Below are positions 12,371-24,700 of a stretch of DNA of 64,000 bases, piece by piece (position 1 is the first letter of the stretch; each line of letters starts with the position of its first letter). The notes below the pieces were generated by a model, which was given only the letters and a program-made list of their open reading frames with translations, did not search any database and was not told where the DNA came from. The stretch covers positions 12,586,001 to 12,650,000 of the forward strand of contig OZ176053.1 in the NCBI GenBank assembly GCA_964247055.1. Reading direction: 5' to 3'. Source of the DNA: Paragordius varius (Eukaryota; Nematomorpha). The position numbers and the translations under genes are program-made.

Positions 12371-13199
12371 ATTTATTTATATAATTTGATGATGCTGAAT
12401 ATTTCTATCAATTCAGTTAGATTAAAAGAATATATAGAATTTAATTAGATTTTATAAACGCATTTTATATGTAATTATTCAAACAAATAGTAAATCGAAA
12501 TTTTAAGTTGAGATATAGGTTTAGCACCATTATACACAAAATATGGTTTATACTATTTTTTAGTGTTTTACATCGTTTATCATTAAATTCTCAACAAAAT
12601 TTTTCTGAAAATTATATTTTCAAGCAAAATATGGATTTTTTCAAAATGGAATACCTTTTTTATGTCATAATCTGAAAAGATTAATAAAAGTATCAGGCAC
12701 TCGGGATTTTTGCGTATAAAACTATCCCATTTTAGAGGTCTCCAAAAACTATGATGTGACTTACGGAATTCATATTTAACTTATTATTTGATATAAATAT
12801 AACTTTGCTTTTAAAATTTTATTGAAATTTTTTAAAATAAAGATCAAGCTTTACCCAAAAATATTTAACTGTGCCCCAATTTTGCCAATTTTGACATGAA
12901 ACAATCAACACAAGGGATAATATTTTTCCTTAATAACTCGCAAGGTCCAAAACTTAAAGCAATAGAATTCAGCTAGATTTATCTAGCAGAATATATATAT
13001 TTTATTAGGAAATTTTTGGCATATAATGTTTAATAAATAACATAAACAAAATATGCTAAGCAACTGATTATAAGTAGCTATGACACATCTGTACTTGAAA
13101 CAAAACGTTTAAAAATGTAATGGACATAGGCCCAATCATAAAACTTTAAGAATTTTCTAGCTTTGGAAATGTTTATATATATATATATATATATATATA

Positions 13200-13482
13200 C
13201 CATTTACACTTCAAATTCACCCTTGAACAATTCAAATTCATCATTGAACTAAAATTACCCCGAAAATAAATTAAGTCTTTTTTATAAAAAATTACTTAAA
13301 TTTTTATATTTTTAAAAAAATATAAGTAATTTTTGTTTAATTAAACATACTGTAAAAATAAAAATGTCCTAAAGATACATTCATATTTATGATAAGTTAT
13401 ATTAGCCCGAAAATACATAATTTATTTTTAGGGTAAATTTGAATTGTACAAGGGTGAATTTGAATTGTCCAAGGAGTAAATG

Positions 13483-13483
<1 letters not shown>
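13200..13483. mobile_element. TA-flanked MITE, copy 1
   Basis: A 284-bp element with inverted ends. The left starts CCATTTACACTTCAAATTC; the right, read in reverse, starts CCATTTACTCCTTGGAC. Similarity continues for about 45 bp through repeated ATTCAAATTCACCCTTG motifs. It is embedded in (TA)n runs, consistent with a TA target as used by Tc1/mariner-type MITEs. A second copy lies at 55739-55983. It has no coding capacity. Confidence 0.75.
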
Positions 13484-13521
<38 letters not shown>

Positions 13522-13908
13522 CAATAATTTAGGAAAATTATATAATTTTCTTAAGTGTAGCTGGATCCCATAAATTGACAAACCTGGTCAAAACATCATA
13601 GGTGGTATGAATTAAAAGGTATAAACACTAAACATGGTGAACTAAAAGCGAAATTGGGTAATTAATAAAATCAAAGATTAAATTATTTTTTAATATAATT
13701 TTTAAGCATTTGATAGTTCAGCAATTTATTATGAAAGTAATACGTTTAGACTGCACATTACAAGGCTAAAATTTTTGATAGATTCCTAATAATTGAAATA
13801 ATAAACTATACAATAACCGAGTACGCGTAAACAATTCTGTATTTGGCCACTTTAGCCGGTTCGTTTGCAGAAATGCCTTGCTTAATGTTCATTCACATGG
13901 TTCTAAGT
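13484..13908. other. Stretch between MITE and hAT copy C
   Basis: Begins with a (TA)n run at 13484-13516, then unremarkable AT-rich sequence up to the TTCTAAGT duplication at 13901-13908. No gene seen. Confidence 0.4.
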
Positions 13909-15849
13909 TAGGGTGACCAGATTTTTTGAATGAAAAATCGGGACAAATCTGAGGAAGGGGGGGGGGCTACAACCAAAAATTTTTATACAAAAAATGTAAT
14001 ATTTATTTAAAATAAATATTTTATTCCTTCGTATATTTTTTATTTAAGGAATGCGTTTTAGCAAATTGTCATCATTTTTTAAAATAGTGTAGAAGTCTAG
14101 AAGAATTTGTCAAATTACATTTGACAGATAAAATGGCCTTTAAAGTTTCAACTTTTAAATTTGGTTTTTCCGATGTTCACAACACCTGATTTACTGTGGA
14201 AACGCGCTCTGTAGCAGCGTTGGTTCCAGGTAAAGATAGTGCCCACAATTTTGAAATATATTGTATGGAAATAGTTTGTTTCATAATGATAAAATATTTC
14301 TAACCATTTCTTTTCTATTGTATTTTTTCTGTTGTCCATAATTTAAGTTTTATATTATTAATATATTTTTAAACTAATGACACTTCAGAAAAAAGATCAT
14401 TTTCTGAAAAATTACTTTTTGGCAATTTTTGGATGCAGATGTAAGCAAATGATTTTCGAACATCGCACCAATTAAATTCTGGTTTTAATGTTATCCATTG
14501 AATATAATCAATTTCATTGAATCGCACCGTCCAGTCTTCCAAATCTTTACTTGTATAAAACATTTTTATATGGTACAGGATATCTTGGCGATTTATTAAG
14601 CCTTGTATTTCTAAATTATTTATAATATTGCGGATGCTTAAGGGTAGAAAATTATTTAACCTTTTTTGACATTAAAATTTTAGGTTAATAACTTCATTGG
14701 CTACTTCGATTGCCGAAATTTTGTCACCTTATCAATTTAATAACATTTTGAAAGAGAGAAGCTTGATTATGTAGGAACTCTAACCATAATTTTGAGGAAT
14801 CATTTTCAAAAAACTTTTTTACAGTTATAGGACATTTGTCCTGTGATAAAAAATAGGATTTTAAAAGATCATACATTTTTAAATTCTTTCGATAGCTGGC
14901 AGAAGAGTTAATTAACGAGTTTTACAATATCCAAGCATTTTTGTTGAACTTCTGCATTTTCATAGAATTTTAAGCGTTTCAACGCGTATCGTGTATATAT
15001 ATAAAAATAGGAATATATTTTAACAACTAAATTCACATCTAGGGGTAACAAATCAGCAGCTGTTTGTGCGTTGTGTATTATATGCGCTGCACACCCAACG
15101 CCAATAATTTGAAGATTATCTGCTAATTTATGAAAAACATTTTTTGTTCCCCTCCTTGCTTTTCCACCGAAGTTCGTATTGGTGTTGTCAGCGCAATATG
15201 CGATGATTTTGTATTTTATATAATTTTCTTCTAAAATATTGATTATTGAAGTAAAAATTATGTCGGAATTTTCAATGGGTAGAAAAATAAAATCTAAAAT
15301 CTTGATTTTTACTTCGTTTCTGGATCAAAAATCTTATTAAAGAAGGAAATAATTTTTTTCATAATGATTTGATGCATCAGAGTATAGCGTATGAAATTAA
15401 TTTTCAGCAAATCTTTTTGTATTTCAGAAAATGCATGTGGCGAAAGGACATTGCATACAATGGCTTCAGCTTTTGTACGGGCACATGTAAATTTTTTATT
15501 GAATAAGGTACGAACAACCTGTGAGGTACAATCCATAGATCAAAAGGAATGATTGCGATTAACGGCGTGAAAAGATAAAACGCCTTCGGCTGGTGCCAAA
15601 TTTATTTCTTCTCCAAAAGCGGTTTTTCGATAATAGCTCATTTTGTGAGATGATGCCGCCCTATCTAAACATTTTTTTATGTTTCAATGTTTCTATATGC
15701 TTATTAATATCATGCTTGTTGCCATGTGCTAGGGTGAATTCTCCCTCGCATAAAGAACATTTAATCTTCGATTTTTTGAGAAAAGGAAATTCTTTCATTA
15801 ATTCATTGTTGAATTTACAACCTCTTGAACTCATATTTTTAAACTAATA

Positions 15850-16035
15850 TTTGTATAAAAAAATATTATATTACCTTTATTTTCTGGAGTAAACGTATAA
15901 GCTACTGATTTGTAGTATTAATTTGTCTTATAATATTGTCAGGTAATATAACTAAAATATTAGCATAAGAAAATAATTTATTACCTTAATTTGCTGGAGT
16001 AAACGTATAATATACCGATTTGTGGTATTAATTTG
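15850..16035 (-). repeat. Subterminal repeat pair of hAT copy C
   Basis: Two diverged units on the minus strand share the core CGTTTACTCCAG(A/C)AAAT and a TAATACNACAAATC segment. They match the three units at the start of the window. They sit just upstream of the transposase start, in the same place as in copy A. Confidence 0.7.
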
Positions 16036-16083
16036 TATTTTTGGTAATGTTGGAAGTAGGAGAAGGAGTAGCAAAGTGTATAA

Positions 16084-16400
16084 TCTATATATTTATAAAA
16101 ATGGAAAATGCTGGCTTTGTGATCTGGTACAGGAAAACCGGTAGACCCAATCAAATCAAATATCGAAACAATATAATCATTAATAAATGTCCCGACAATA
16201 GATTCGCCCTTTTTTTTGAAATAGGCCCCCAGTTCGGGCCCACCCCGTGTAAAAAACAGGTTCAAACAATTTTCTGGAGAACGTGTTGGACCATTCAATT
16301 TCAAATATGATTTTTGTTTACTTATTTTTGATCGCGCCGAACATAGTCGTCTCACTTTTTTGATTTAGGTCTCTTTTTACTCGCTACCCCCGTAAATTGC
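16084..16400 (+). mobile_element. Helitron-like fragment, 5' part
   Basis: Starts TCTATATATTTATAAAAATG, a typical 5' end for Helitron-like elements. It is about 85-90 percent identical to the unit at 16618 over some 300 bp (shared AATGCTGGCTTTGTGATCTG, GGCCCCCAGTTCGGG, CGCCGAACATAGTCGTCTCA). The hairpin and CTAG end present in the second copy are missing here. Non-coding; the open frames across it are incidental. Confidence 0.6.
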
Positions 16401-16617
16401 CATTTTTTTCAAAAAAAACAAAGTCCACAAAAATAATTTTTTGATTGTATTTTTTTTCCCAAGATATGAAACTGTAAAAATTCAATAAGGATTCCACGTA
16501 TTCCCTGTTAAAAGGCAATTTAGTCAAGCGTTTCTTTGATGATAGCTGCTGTGTGAGTATCTATCATATGCATAGGATGTTAAAAAATATATGATAATAA
16601 AACATTATTTATGGTAA

Positions 16618-17009
16618 TCTATATATTTATAAAAATGAAAAATGCTGGCTTTGTGATCTGGTACAGGAAAACCGGTAGACCCAATGAAATCCAAATATCG
16701 AAAAAATATAATCATTAATAAAAGTCCCGACTTTTGAAATAGGCCCCCAGTTCGGGCTCACCACGTATGAAAAACGGTTTTTTAAGAAACAGAAGTCCAC
16801 AAAAATCGTGTCTTTGAGACAATTTTCTGGATGTGTTGGTCCATTCTATTTCAAATATAATTTTTGTTTACTTATTTTCAATTGCGCCGAACATAGTCGT
16901 CTCACTTTTTTAATTTAGTCCCACTTTTTACTCGCTACCCCCGGCCATTATCCCCTCAGAAGTCCGAAGGACTTCCTCGGGCTGTGTAGTAGCACGAGAT
17001 TTACGCTAG
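16618..17009 (+). mobile_element. Non-autonomous Helitron-like element
   Basis: Begins with TCTATATATTTATAAAAATG and ends CTAG (17006-17009). Upstream of the end lie two hairpins. One is perfect (GAAGTCC-GAA-GGACTTC, 16959-16975). The other is near-perfect (CTCGGGCT / AGCACGAG, 16976-16998) and ends 7 nt before CTAG. A 5' TC, a 3' hairpin and CTRR are the recognised Helitron terminal features. The base after CTAG is C, not the usual T, so the insertion rule is not fully met. It is nested in hAT copy C. Confidence 0.6.
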
Positions 17010-17246
17010 CCATATGATATATTTAAAAATAAAAAATTTTAATCTAAAATTGATATAGATTTTAAAGATAACTAATGATAAAATAAAACGAATGAAAAAA
17101 TAAATATTTTAAAAAATTTAAATGTATTTAAAATTTTTTTTATATAATCGTGAAAAAGCGGGACATTTCAAAAACGTAGCGGGACGCGGGACAAAGTGTG
17201 AAAAATCCGGGCTGTCCCGCCAAAAGCGGGACGTCTGGTCACCCTA

Positions 17247-19440
17247 GCCTAAGTGTTAGCAACTATCACAAAATGACAAATAAAAAAAACTGCAGTTTCA
17301 TGGTTTTTTTATAAATTTCTTATCCTACTATGAAAAAAACTATGTGTAATTAATATATCTGGGGTTAAGCCCATATATAAATATATAAAATGGCAACTTA
17401 TCCCTGTCATCATTACTATTGGGTCAATTTTTAGTAGGTATATCAAATGATATCGAAAAGTATTTGGTGTTATGGTAACATTATTAAACAGAAATTCAAA
17501 AGTAATGTAAAATTGAGACTCTCAAATTTTTAAAGGACCCAAAAACAGTGAAAGTATAATCTTGTTTAAGGATCATTATTAAAACGGAAGTTTGTGTGAT
17601 ACACCGAGGGTTACTAAAACAGTATAATATAAACAAATATCGGTTCTTTAAATTTTTAGCTTTTGAAGTCCATATAATTGGACAGCTTTAAACTTATTTT
17701 ATTATGCAAGAGTTTGCGAATGTTTTTGCGACATATTTTATATAAATTAGCTAACCTCCGTTCCAAAATAGGATTTAACAAATGTCACCAAATTCATTTG
17801 ATAATTGTAAAAATAAAATTTTTGATGCGGCACCACAATTTTAATGAATTTCAACACAAATGGTAATGGAGAAAAATTGGAATCGGCTAAACCAAGATTG
17901 ATAATAAAATCACAAAATTAATTAATCTCAATTTCTCCCGTTGGAATGATTGAATGACCAGATTGAAAATCTGTTTATTTATTTGGCGCTCTAGCGATTT
18001 AAATTGTGTTTGGACAGTTTTTCGATTGATAATATTGGTCCAAACAATTTAATTAACCACAGAATCAAAAAATTTTTTAAAAATGAAAAGATGAATATAT
18101 TATTATTTATCAAATGATTACAACAAGCTTTATAATTAATCAAACATCAATGGCAAAATATCAAATTTTATTAGTTAGCCTGTGCCATATTTCCACCAAA
18201 TTATTATCGTTTTCAATTCTATCAAAATAATCATAAAAAACTTTCAAATGCTTGTTTGAAAATTAAATCAATATAAATATATGTTTTATATCGTTAGCAT
18301 ATTAGCCGTTAAAATTTTAAAACATGTATTTATGTTTGTTATTGTGTTGAAAATGACCTTCATCCTATCCATATATGACGTAAAATAATCAATGTATTTA
18401 AGTTATTCGAAAATCTTTTAATTGAAAATTTTTTTATAAATTTTTCTACTCAAAAAGGGATATTTTTTACTCAAATTAAATATATTGACTAGGTATTTTA
18501 TTGCGAATAAAAATAATTTAACTTACTTGGTTATTGTTCTATTATTTTAATTCTTGATGACTGGTCCTATCTTAATACCATCTTGCTTTATATGTCCCTA
18601 ACCATCCCTCCTAAAAATATTTTGTTTTCAAGGGATCCAATTTTTTTAATGTGTAATCTAAAAAGGTAAACTTTCGTTTGTCAGCGTTTTTAGGGTGTGT
18701 GTGTCTCTAAAATATCTTCTATCATTAATAAATCGCCCACTCTAGTGCCATGTTCCAATCTTGGAGCATTCATCAATTTTGCTATTGATATTTTACGAGT
18801 TTATTTAATATGACCAGATAGAATTTACAGTAAAAAATATTATTACATGTAACTGGAAAAGATACATTTTTTATGCACCATCTTTAATTTTGAATACGGA
18901 AAATTAATATATAATCACTGCGAAAAACATAAAAATAGTATACAATCAGCCCAAAAATGGCTTGGCGGCCTCATTTTTACTTTAAAAAATATTTGCAAGT
19001 CAGATTGAAAAGCAACATTACATATGAGCTTTGCTATAAAATTTAAAATTTTTGTTAAGTGTATGAAAAATTCCCCTTGATTCACAATTATTTTTTTGAA
19101 TCATAATTGTTATTGTAATAATGGTAAACAAGGGATTTTCGCCATTCTCACAAGATCAATTCAATATCTGCAATAAAAATCAATGTGTATTATTTTTAGA
19201 CAAATAATTTCCATATTATCGAATTCATATTACATATATGTATTTGAATATAAGTATAATAATACATTCATGTATATGTACAAGCTGGTCTTATCTATGA
19301 TTTAGGTGGCAACATTTGTATTTATTATAAAGAAATTGTTTTATTGGCTCTCAAAAAAGGGGGGGAGGGGGTCAAGAATTTTAGGCCCCGCGCTCCGCAA
19401 ATGCTCGACCACTGCTCCAAAAGACAATTTTTTAACCTTA
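17247..19440. other. Intergenic stretch, no gene seen
   Basis: Begins with the diverged hAT target duplication. The rest is AT-rich with a G-rich patch at about 19358-19375. A GC-richer phrase at 19384-19420 (GCCCCGCGCTCCGC) may be an old transposon remnant. No gene, RNA or clear repeat was recognised. Confidence 0.4.
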
Positions 19441-19461
19441 TAAAATGAGTATTTACATTAA

Positions 19462-20115
19462 ATAAACGCAAAAATGCCGAGATTGTGCGAAAATTTAAAT
19501 ATATGTTAAAATATCAACTATATTAAAAATGCATACTTTCAAAAATCAATTTTTAGCAAATTTTATTGTCTCGTGCTTTATGCTATTTCGAGGCATAAAA
19601 ACAGTTTAAAAACGATTTATGATATTTAAGACCCTTGCCTTTTATTGTCCGCGATGACATTTTGGAATGAGTTTATCGCAAAACTCAATTTTGTAAATAA
19701 CTACTGTTTTGAAATGTTAGAAATTTAATTATCACACCTTGTTCTTCTGTATTAGATCAAAAAGCTTATATTTTTTTACAGTATTGTGACTTCTAGAGCC
19801 TGGGACAGCTCTAAAACACGATACAATCAATCTACTGATAATTAATAAATATCAAATTTTTGCTGGTAAAATGCAACTTGAAAGCTTCTAAAATTAATTA
19901 CATATTTACACCCTAAATATATATTTATTTGTCTATTAGCGATTTAAAAAAACTAAAGAAAAAAAATGACGGCGAAAGTTTGAGATGAGGTTTTTTAACA
20001 ATTTTACATATTAAATTTTTTTATTGTTATGGGCCTAAAAGAAAAATATATTTATTCTAGCCCAAATATTTTTTGAGTAATAATCGGGTATAAAACTACT
20101 TCAAAAAGAAGTTTA
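19462..20115 (+). repeat. R1 interspersed repeat, copy 1
   Basis: A non-coding repeat sharing ordered blocks with 20212-21310 and 60345-60860. The blocks are ATTTTTAGCAAA, a GTGACTTCTAGAGCCT phrase, GCTGGTAAAATG, TAGCGATTTAAAAAA, a GGCG(A/G)AA segment before AGTTTGAG, and a final TATAAAACTAC. Divergence between copies is roughly a quarter of positions by eye, so it is old. No ORF, and the class is unknown. Confidence 0.65.
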
Positions 20116-20211
20116 ATTTTGACACAAAAAAATTTTTTTGTGAAAAAAGGATATTTTGCCAAACGTCCTATATAAGGGAATATTCAAAATCCTGAGAAAA
20201 TATGTATATTT

Positions 20212-21310
20212 AGAAATGTATCAAGATTATTATTATGCTTTTGGCCCTTACGAGTGATGTGATAAAGTTATTTACACTGTGGTAAGTGCTATATCAATCG
20301 CACATTTTTATTAAATTTTGGTGAAAAAGGCTTCATTCCAAAAATCACACCACATATAAAAAGGTAAACAATATTTATAAAATAGTCGCAAAAAGCCTTA
20401 AATATATTCCAAATTTTGATATACTAAAATATTAAAAATCATAAAAATTAATTTTTAGCAAAATTTTGTTGTATGGTAATTTATTCTATTTTGAGGTATA
20501 AAAACGGTATAAAAACGTTTTAAGATATCAGCACCTCATGACCTTTCTCTATTTTTGTCCGCGAATATATATCGTGGTTCATCCCACAAATCAATTTGTA
20601 AATAATTTTGTTTTGAATATTAATGTAACTAAAATTCAATTATCCCTAGGCATTAGACAAAAGACTCACCTAGAGTTTAAACAGTCCCTAAACACGACTG
20701 AACTAAACAGCTGATATTAACACTTCGATTTAAAATCGGGTATTTAAATGCCCCAGACTATACTTAAATTAAAATTTTTAATAACTACTGAAAGAAACGG
20801 TTTCAATTTAAATTTCATGCTTCTATCATAATCAAAATTATATAAATAAGCCGAAATATCTAATTAAAATGGCTTTGAAAAAAAGTTCCATATCAAACTA
20901 CTTCGACACCATTTTATACAAGATTTTTGCAAAATATCGTGTTTATCTTTTGCGAAAATAAAAGCTAATTTTTTATTTAATTCACATCTAACATTGAAAA
21001 TTGGCCCTGGGGTATCCAACTACCCAATTTGATCCCAGGGACTGAAATGAATATGTTGTATCAATAAATATCAAGTCTTTGTTCTTAGGCGACTTCAAGC
21101 TTACTCAAGTTAATTTTTTACATTTTCTAACCATAATATATAATTTTTTGCTGATTGTATTAGCGATTTAAAAAATAGATAAAATAGCGGCAAAAAAGTT
21201 TGAGATATGCAACAAAAGAAAGCATATTTTTAAATTGGCCTAATACCATTTTTGCCTTTTTCCATTAAATTTCAACGTCTGATATAAAACTACTCAAAAA
21301 GGTCAGGAAA
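20212..21310 (+). repeat. R1 interspersed repeat, copy 2 (interrupted)
   Basis: Same block order as copy 1. It starts further upstream with GGCCCTTACGAGTGATG and ends ATATAAAACTACTC near 21285-21300. A MITE at 20721-21062 splits it: the sequence AGCTGATATTAA before the break and AATAAATATCAAGTC after it are contiguous in the copy at 60.5 kb. The Harbinger element starts about 95 bp further on. Confidence 0.65.
20721..21062. mobile_element. MITE M2, nested in R1
   Basis: Approximately 340 bp with inverted ends. The left reads CACTTCGATTTAAAATCGGG then TATTTAAATGCCCCAG. The right, in reverse complement, reads GATCAAATTGGGTAGTTGGA then TACCCCAG. The empty site is visible in the R1 copy at 60.5 kb. 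A second, longer copy is at 28597-29129. No ORF. Confidence 0.65.
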
Positions 21311-21405
21311 TTCTAAATGAACTCGCTTTCTATATTTAGTTGTTGAACATTTCTATTTCATCTTTATTTATGTTTTGTATAGCAGGTGTTCTTCACAAAA
21401 ACTCA

Positions 21406-21420
21406 GGCCCATGTGAAGGT
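21406..21420 (+). repeat. Left terminal inverted repeat of the Harbinger element
   Basis: GGCCCATGTGAAGGT, preceded by the target duplication TCA (21403-21405). Perfect complement of 28319-28333. Confidence 0.9.
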
Positions 21421-21743
21421 TGAAAAAATGTTCATACATTCGTTCTTTTGGTGAAGATAAAAAGCTCATCCTACATTCACTTGCGTGCTATAAAACGAGC
21501 ATATAAAATTGAGGATCGTAGGATTTTTAATACTTAATAACTTTTGAACTATATGGAATTTTTGAATTCTGAAAAGTGTTCCAAATAAAGTAAACACTAT
21601 ATTATAATATTTTAGCTGACAAAAGATTATTTGTTGAAAGTATTATAAAAAATTATAATTATATTACAAGGCTTGGGTATTTTTTATTAATTAGCTCTAA
21701 TTTTTAGTCCAGTATAATTTTCGTTGGCAAATAAAACTAAAAA

Positions 21744-24700
21744 ATGCCATATAATTACTATCCATCAACATTCGACACTATAGTGGATAATCCTGGGTAT
21801 ATATCATATTTTAATCGTCCAAGTAAGTTTCTTAAATCTTTTTTTTCTATTATTTATAGGCTTGGTCTCATATCTCAGACATCATCCAGTCTGAGTCTGG
21901 CTACTTGTTCAGCGACTGTTCCTCCTCAAAGGATCGAAGCTCGGGTTCCTGCTCGGTATATTTATAAATTCATTTATCCATTTTGCATTTTGTATATCTT
22001 ATATTTATAGGTTTGGTCCCATCCCACAGACAACATCTAGTCCAAGGCTGGCTATTCGTTCAGCGACTGTTCCTCCTCAAAGGATCGAAGCTCGGGTTCC
22101 TGCTCGGTATATTTATAAATTCATTTATCCATTTTGCATTTTGTATATTATATATTTATAGGTTTGGTCCCATCCCACAGACAACATCTAGTCCAAGGCT
22201 GGCTATTCGTTCAGCGACTGTTCCTCCTCAAAGGATCGAAGCTCGGGTTCCTGCTCGGTATATTTATAAATTCATTTATCCATTTTGCATTTTGTATATT
22301 ATATATTTATAGGTTTGGTCCCATCCCACAGACAACATCTAGTCCAAGGCTGGCTATTCGTTCAGCGACTGTTCCTCCTCAAATGATCGAAGCTCGGGTT
22401 CCTGCTCGGTATATTTATAAATTCATTTATCCATTTTGCATTTTGTATATCTTATATTTATAGGTTTGGTCCCATCCCACAGACAACATCTAGTCCAAGG
22501 CTGGCTATTCGTTCAGCGACTGTTCCTCCTCAAAGGATCGAAGCTCGGGTTCCTGCTCGGTATATTTATAAATTCATTTATCCATTTTGCATTTTGTATA
22601 TCTTATATTTATAGGTTTGGTCCCATCCCACAGACAACATTTAGTCCAAGGCTGGCTATTCGTTCAGCGACTGTTCCTCCTCAAAGGATCGAAGCTCGGG
22701 TTCCTGCTCGGTATATTTATAAATTCATTTATCCATTTTGCATTTTGTATATTATATATTTATAGGTTTGGTCCCATCCCACAGACAACATCTAGTCCAA
22801 GGCTGGCTATTCGTTCAGCGACTGTTCCTCCTCAAAGGATCGAAGCTCGGGTTCCTGCTCGGTATATTTATAAATTCATTTATCCATTTTGCATTTTGTA
22901 TATCTTATATTTATAGGTTTGGTCCCATCCCACAGACAACATCTAGTCCAAGGCTGTCTACTTGTTCAGCCACACTACCCATCCCACAAACGGCATCAAC
23001 TACTTTAAATTCTACTATTAATCCTAATCGGTAGTTTGGGATTTATAATTTTGCATTATAGACAGAACACACCCATGGGATCGAAGCACTAGAGTGTGTT
23101 CAATTGATAGGTTCATTTTTGTGCGCCCCCATAATAAAATCTAGCATTTAAAAAGTAGACTCTTTTCCAGTCATCGACGTTTTACTAGATTCCTGTGGTA
23201 TTTTTTTGGGACGGGTCGAGCTCAAAATAGAGTTATTTCAATATTTACATAATTGGCCTTAATCAAAATTTAAATTACGATGAATATCGCATTTTTTAAA
23301 TGGACGATTTCTTTTTGCATTAACTTTAGAAACAGGGTAGTATTTTACCTAATTGAGGTTCGGGTCTTTAAGGGCCTATATAATACATGCCATTATAATG
23401 AAAAATAAACATCATGATTTATCAATATTGTTTAATATATTATATTACCAAAATTGATTAATTTAAAATTATATTTTTTCTAAAAAAAATCACATAGGCA
23501 TAAATAAGGCGAATCTGGCTCATTAGATAATATTATTCTAACTTTTTTTAACTTAACTACCCATCCTAAAACTATTACGAAATTTTAATTAGTCAGAAAA
23601 TGTTAATAAAATTTGATCCAAATATTTAAGTATCTTTATGTAACATAGTCTTATTATAATGTTTTTTTAAAAATTAATTCAGATATTTCATTACAATATT
23701 TTCTTAATAGTGTCCGGAAACATAAAAAAAACATCCGACGCGACATATCTCCCTCGCAACTCAATACAATTTTACGATTTTCGTCTGACAGCCTTGATTT
23801 TATTACAAACCAGATTTTTCCTCAAGAACACATGCCTAAACGAAGAAATAAAACTCTAACCTACAGAAAAATGGTCGAAATATTCATACGATATCTTAGC
23901 GATCCGGGGCACCAGTCTGGTGTAGCTCTCGATTTCGGAGTGGATCGCTCATACGCAACGAAAATTATAAAGTTGGTCGCAGCAAGATGTGCGCGCTTAA
24001 GAGGTAAGTGGATTGTATTTCCTCGTAACCAAATTGAAATGGAGACCGCCAAAGAAAAATGGGCAGCCAAATACAAATTGACGCAAATAGTGGGTGCAAT
24101 CGATTGCACCCACATTCATATTAAGAAACCAACCAAATTTCCCAACGATTTTGTTAACCGCAAAAAATACCATTCCATCAATGTCCAGGCGACGGTGGAT
24201 GCCCAAGATAAAATAACCTCTCTGGAGGTTTGGTTTCCGGGTGGGACCCACGATGCTAGGATTTATAAAAATAGCCCGCTTTGTAAGGATATGGAAACGC
24301 TAAGTGAACACGGGAGCCTTCTGGGTGATAGTGGATACCCCCTATCACGATCCATTATCACTCCTATAAGGACACCTGTTTCTTCTCTTGATAAGAGATT
24401 TAATTATTATCACAGTCGGGAACGATGCTTGATCGAGCGTATTTTTGGGATTGTCAAACGTATATTTCCTATTTTAGGAAATAGGGTCCGAGTGGGAGAA
24501 TATAGTATTGGGAATATTATACAGTCCTGTTTTGTACTATATAATATTGGTAAGCATATATTTTTATTCTTATTATAATAACTTTAAACACACTTAAGTA
24601 TTTAGTATGATTATTTTTGCTTATGCTATACATAAGGTGACCAGATTTTTAACCGGTTATATGATGGAACCCGGTTTTAAGATGAGAACCGAAACCGTTT

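Larger units (their letters stand above)
10517..13199. other. Upstream region of the LIM gene
   Basis: AT-rich. It should contain the LIM gene's missing 5' exon(s) and promoter. One candidate exon (11537-11626 minus) is listed separately. A fragment of the R1 repeat lies at about 12130-12370. A donor-like GTAAGT on the minus strand near 10815 could not be joined in frame to the next LIM exon. Confidence 0.4.
13909..17246 (-). mobile_element. hAT DNA transposon with both ends, copy C
   Basis: The ends are inverted repeats (left TAGGGTGACCAGA, right TCTGGTCACCCTA). They are flanked by an 8-bp target duplication that has diverged (TTCTAAGT at 13901-13908, GCCTAAGT at 17247-17254; 6 of 8 match), as expected for hAT. 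Minus-strand coding remnants run from about 15830 down to 14100 and align with copy A: the DCTSQVVRTLFNKKFTC region (15430-15530), the YIQWITLKPEFNW region (14450-14530) and the dimerisation domain (14150-14300). The ORF is split by several stops and shifts. Two Helitron-like pieces are inserted between its subterminal repeats and its right end. Confidence 0.88.

Noticed and set aside
21823-21859. Exon 1 of the transposase using the perfect GTAAGT donor at 21823
   Set aside because: It would put the array into a frame with an early stop; the GTTTCT donor four bases later keeps the frame. Left open for RNA testing.
21983-22916. Overlapping ORFs of about 109 residues repeating LVPSHRQHLVQGWLFVQ
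   Set aside because: They are the array read through its introns in another frame. In that frame the first array exon and the last one hit stops, while the RFGPIPQ frame stays open.
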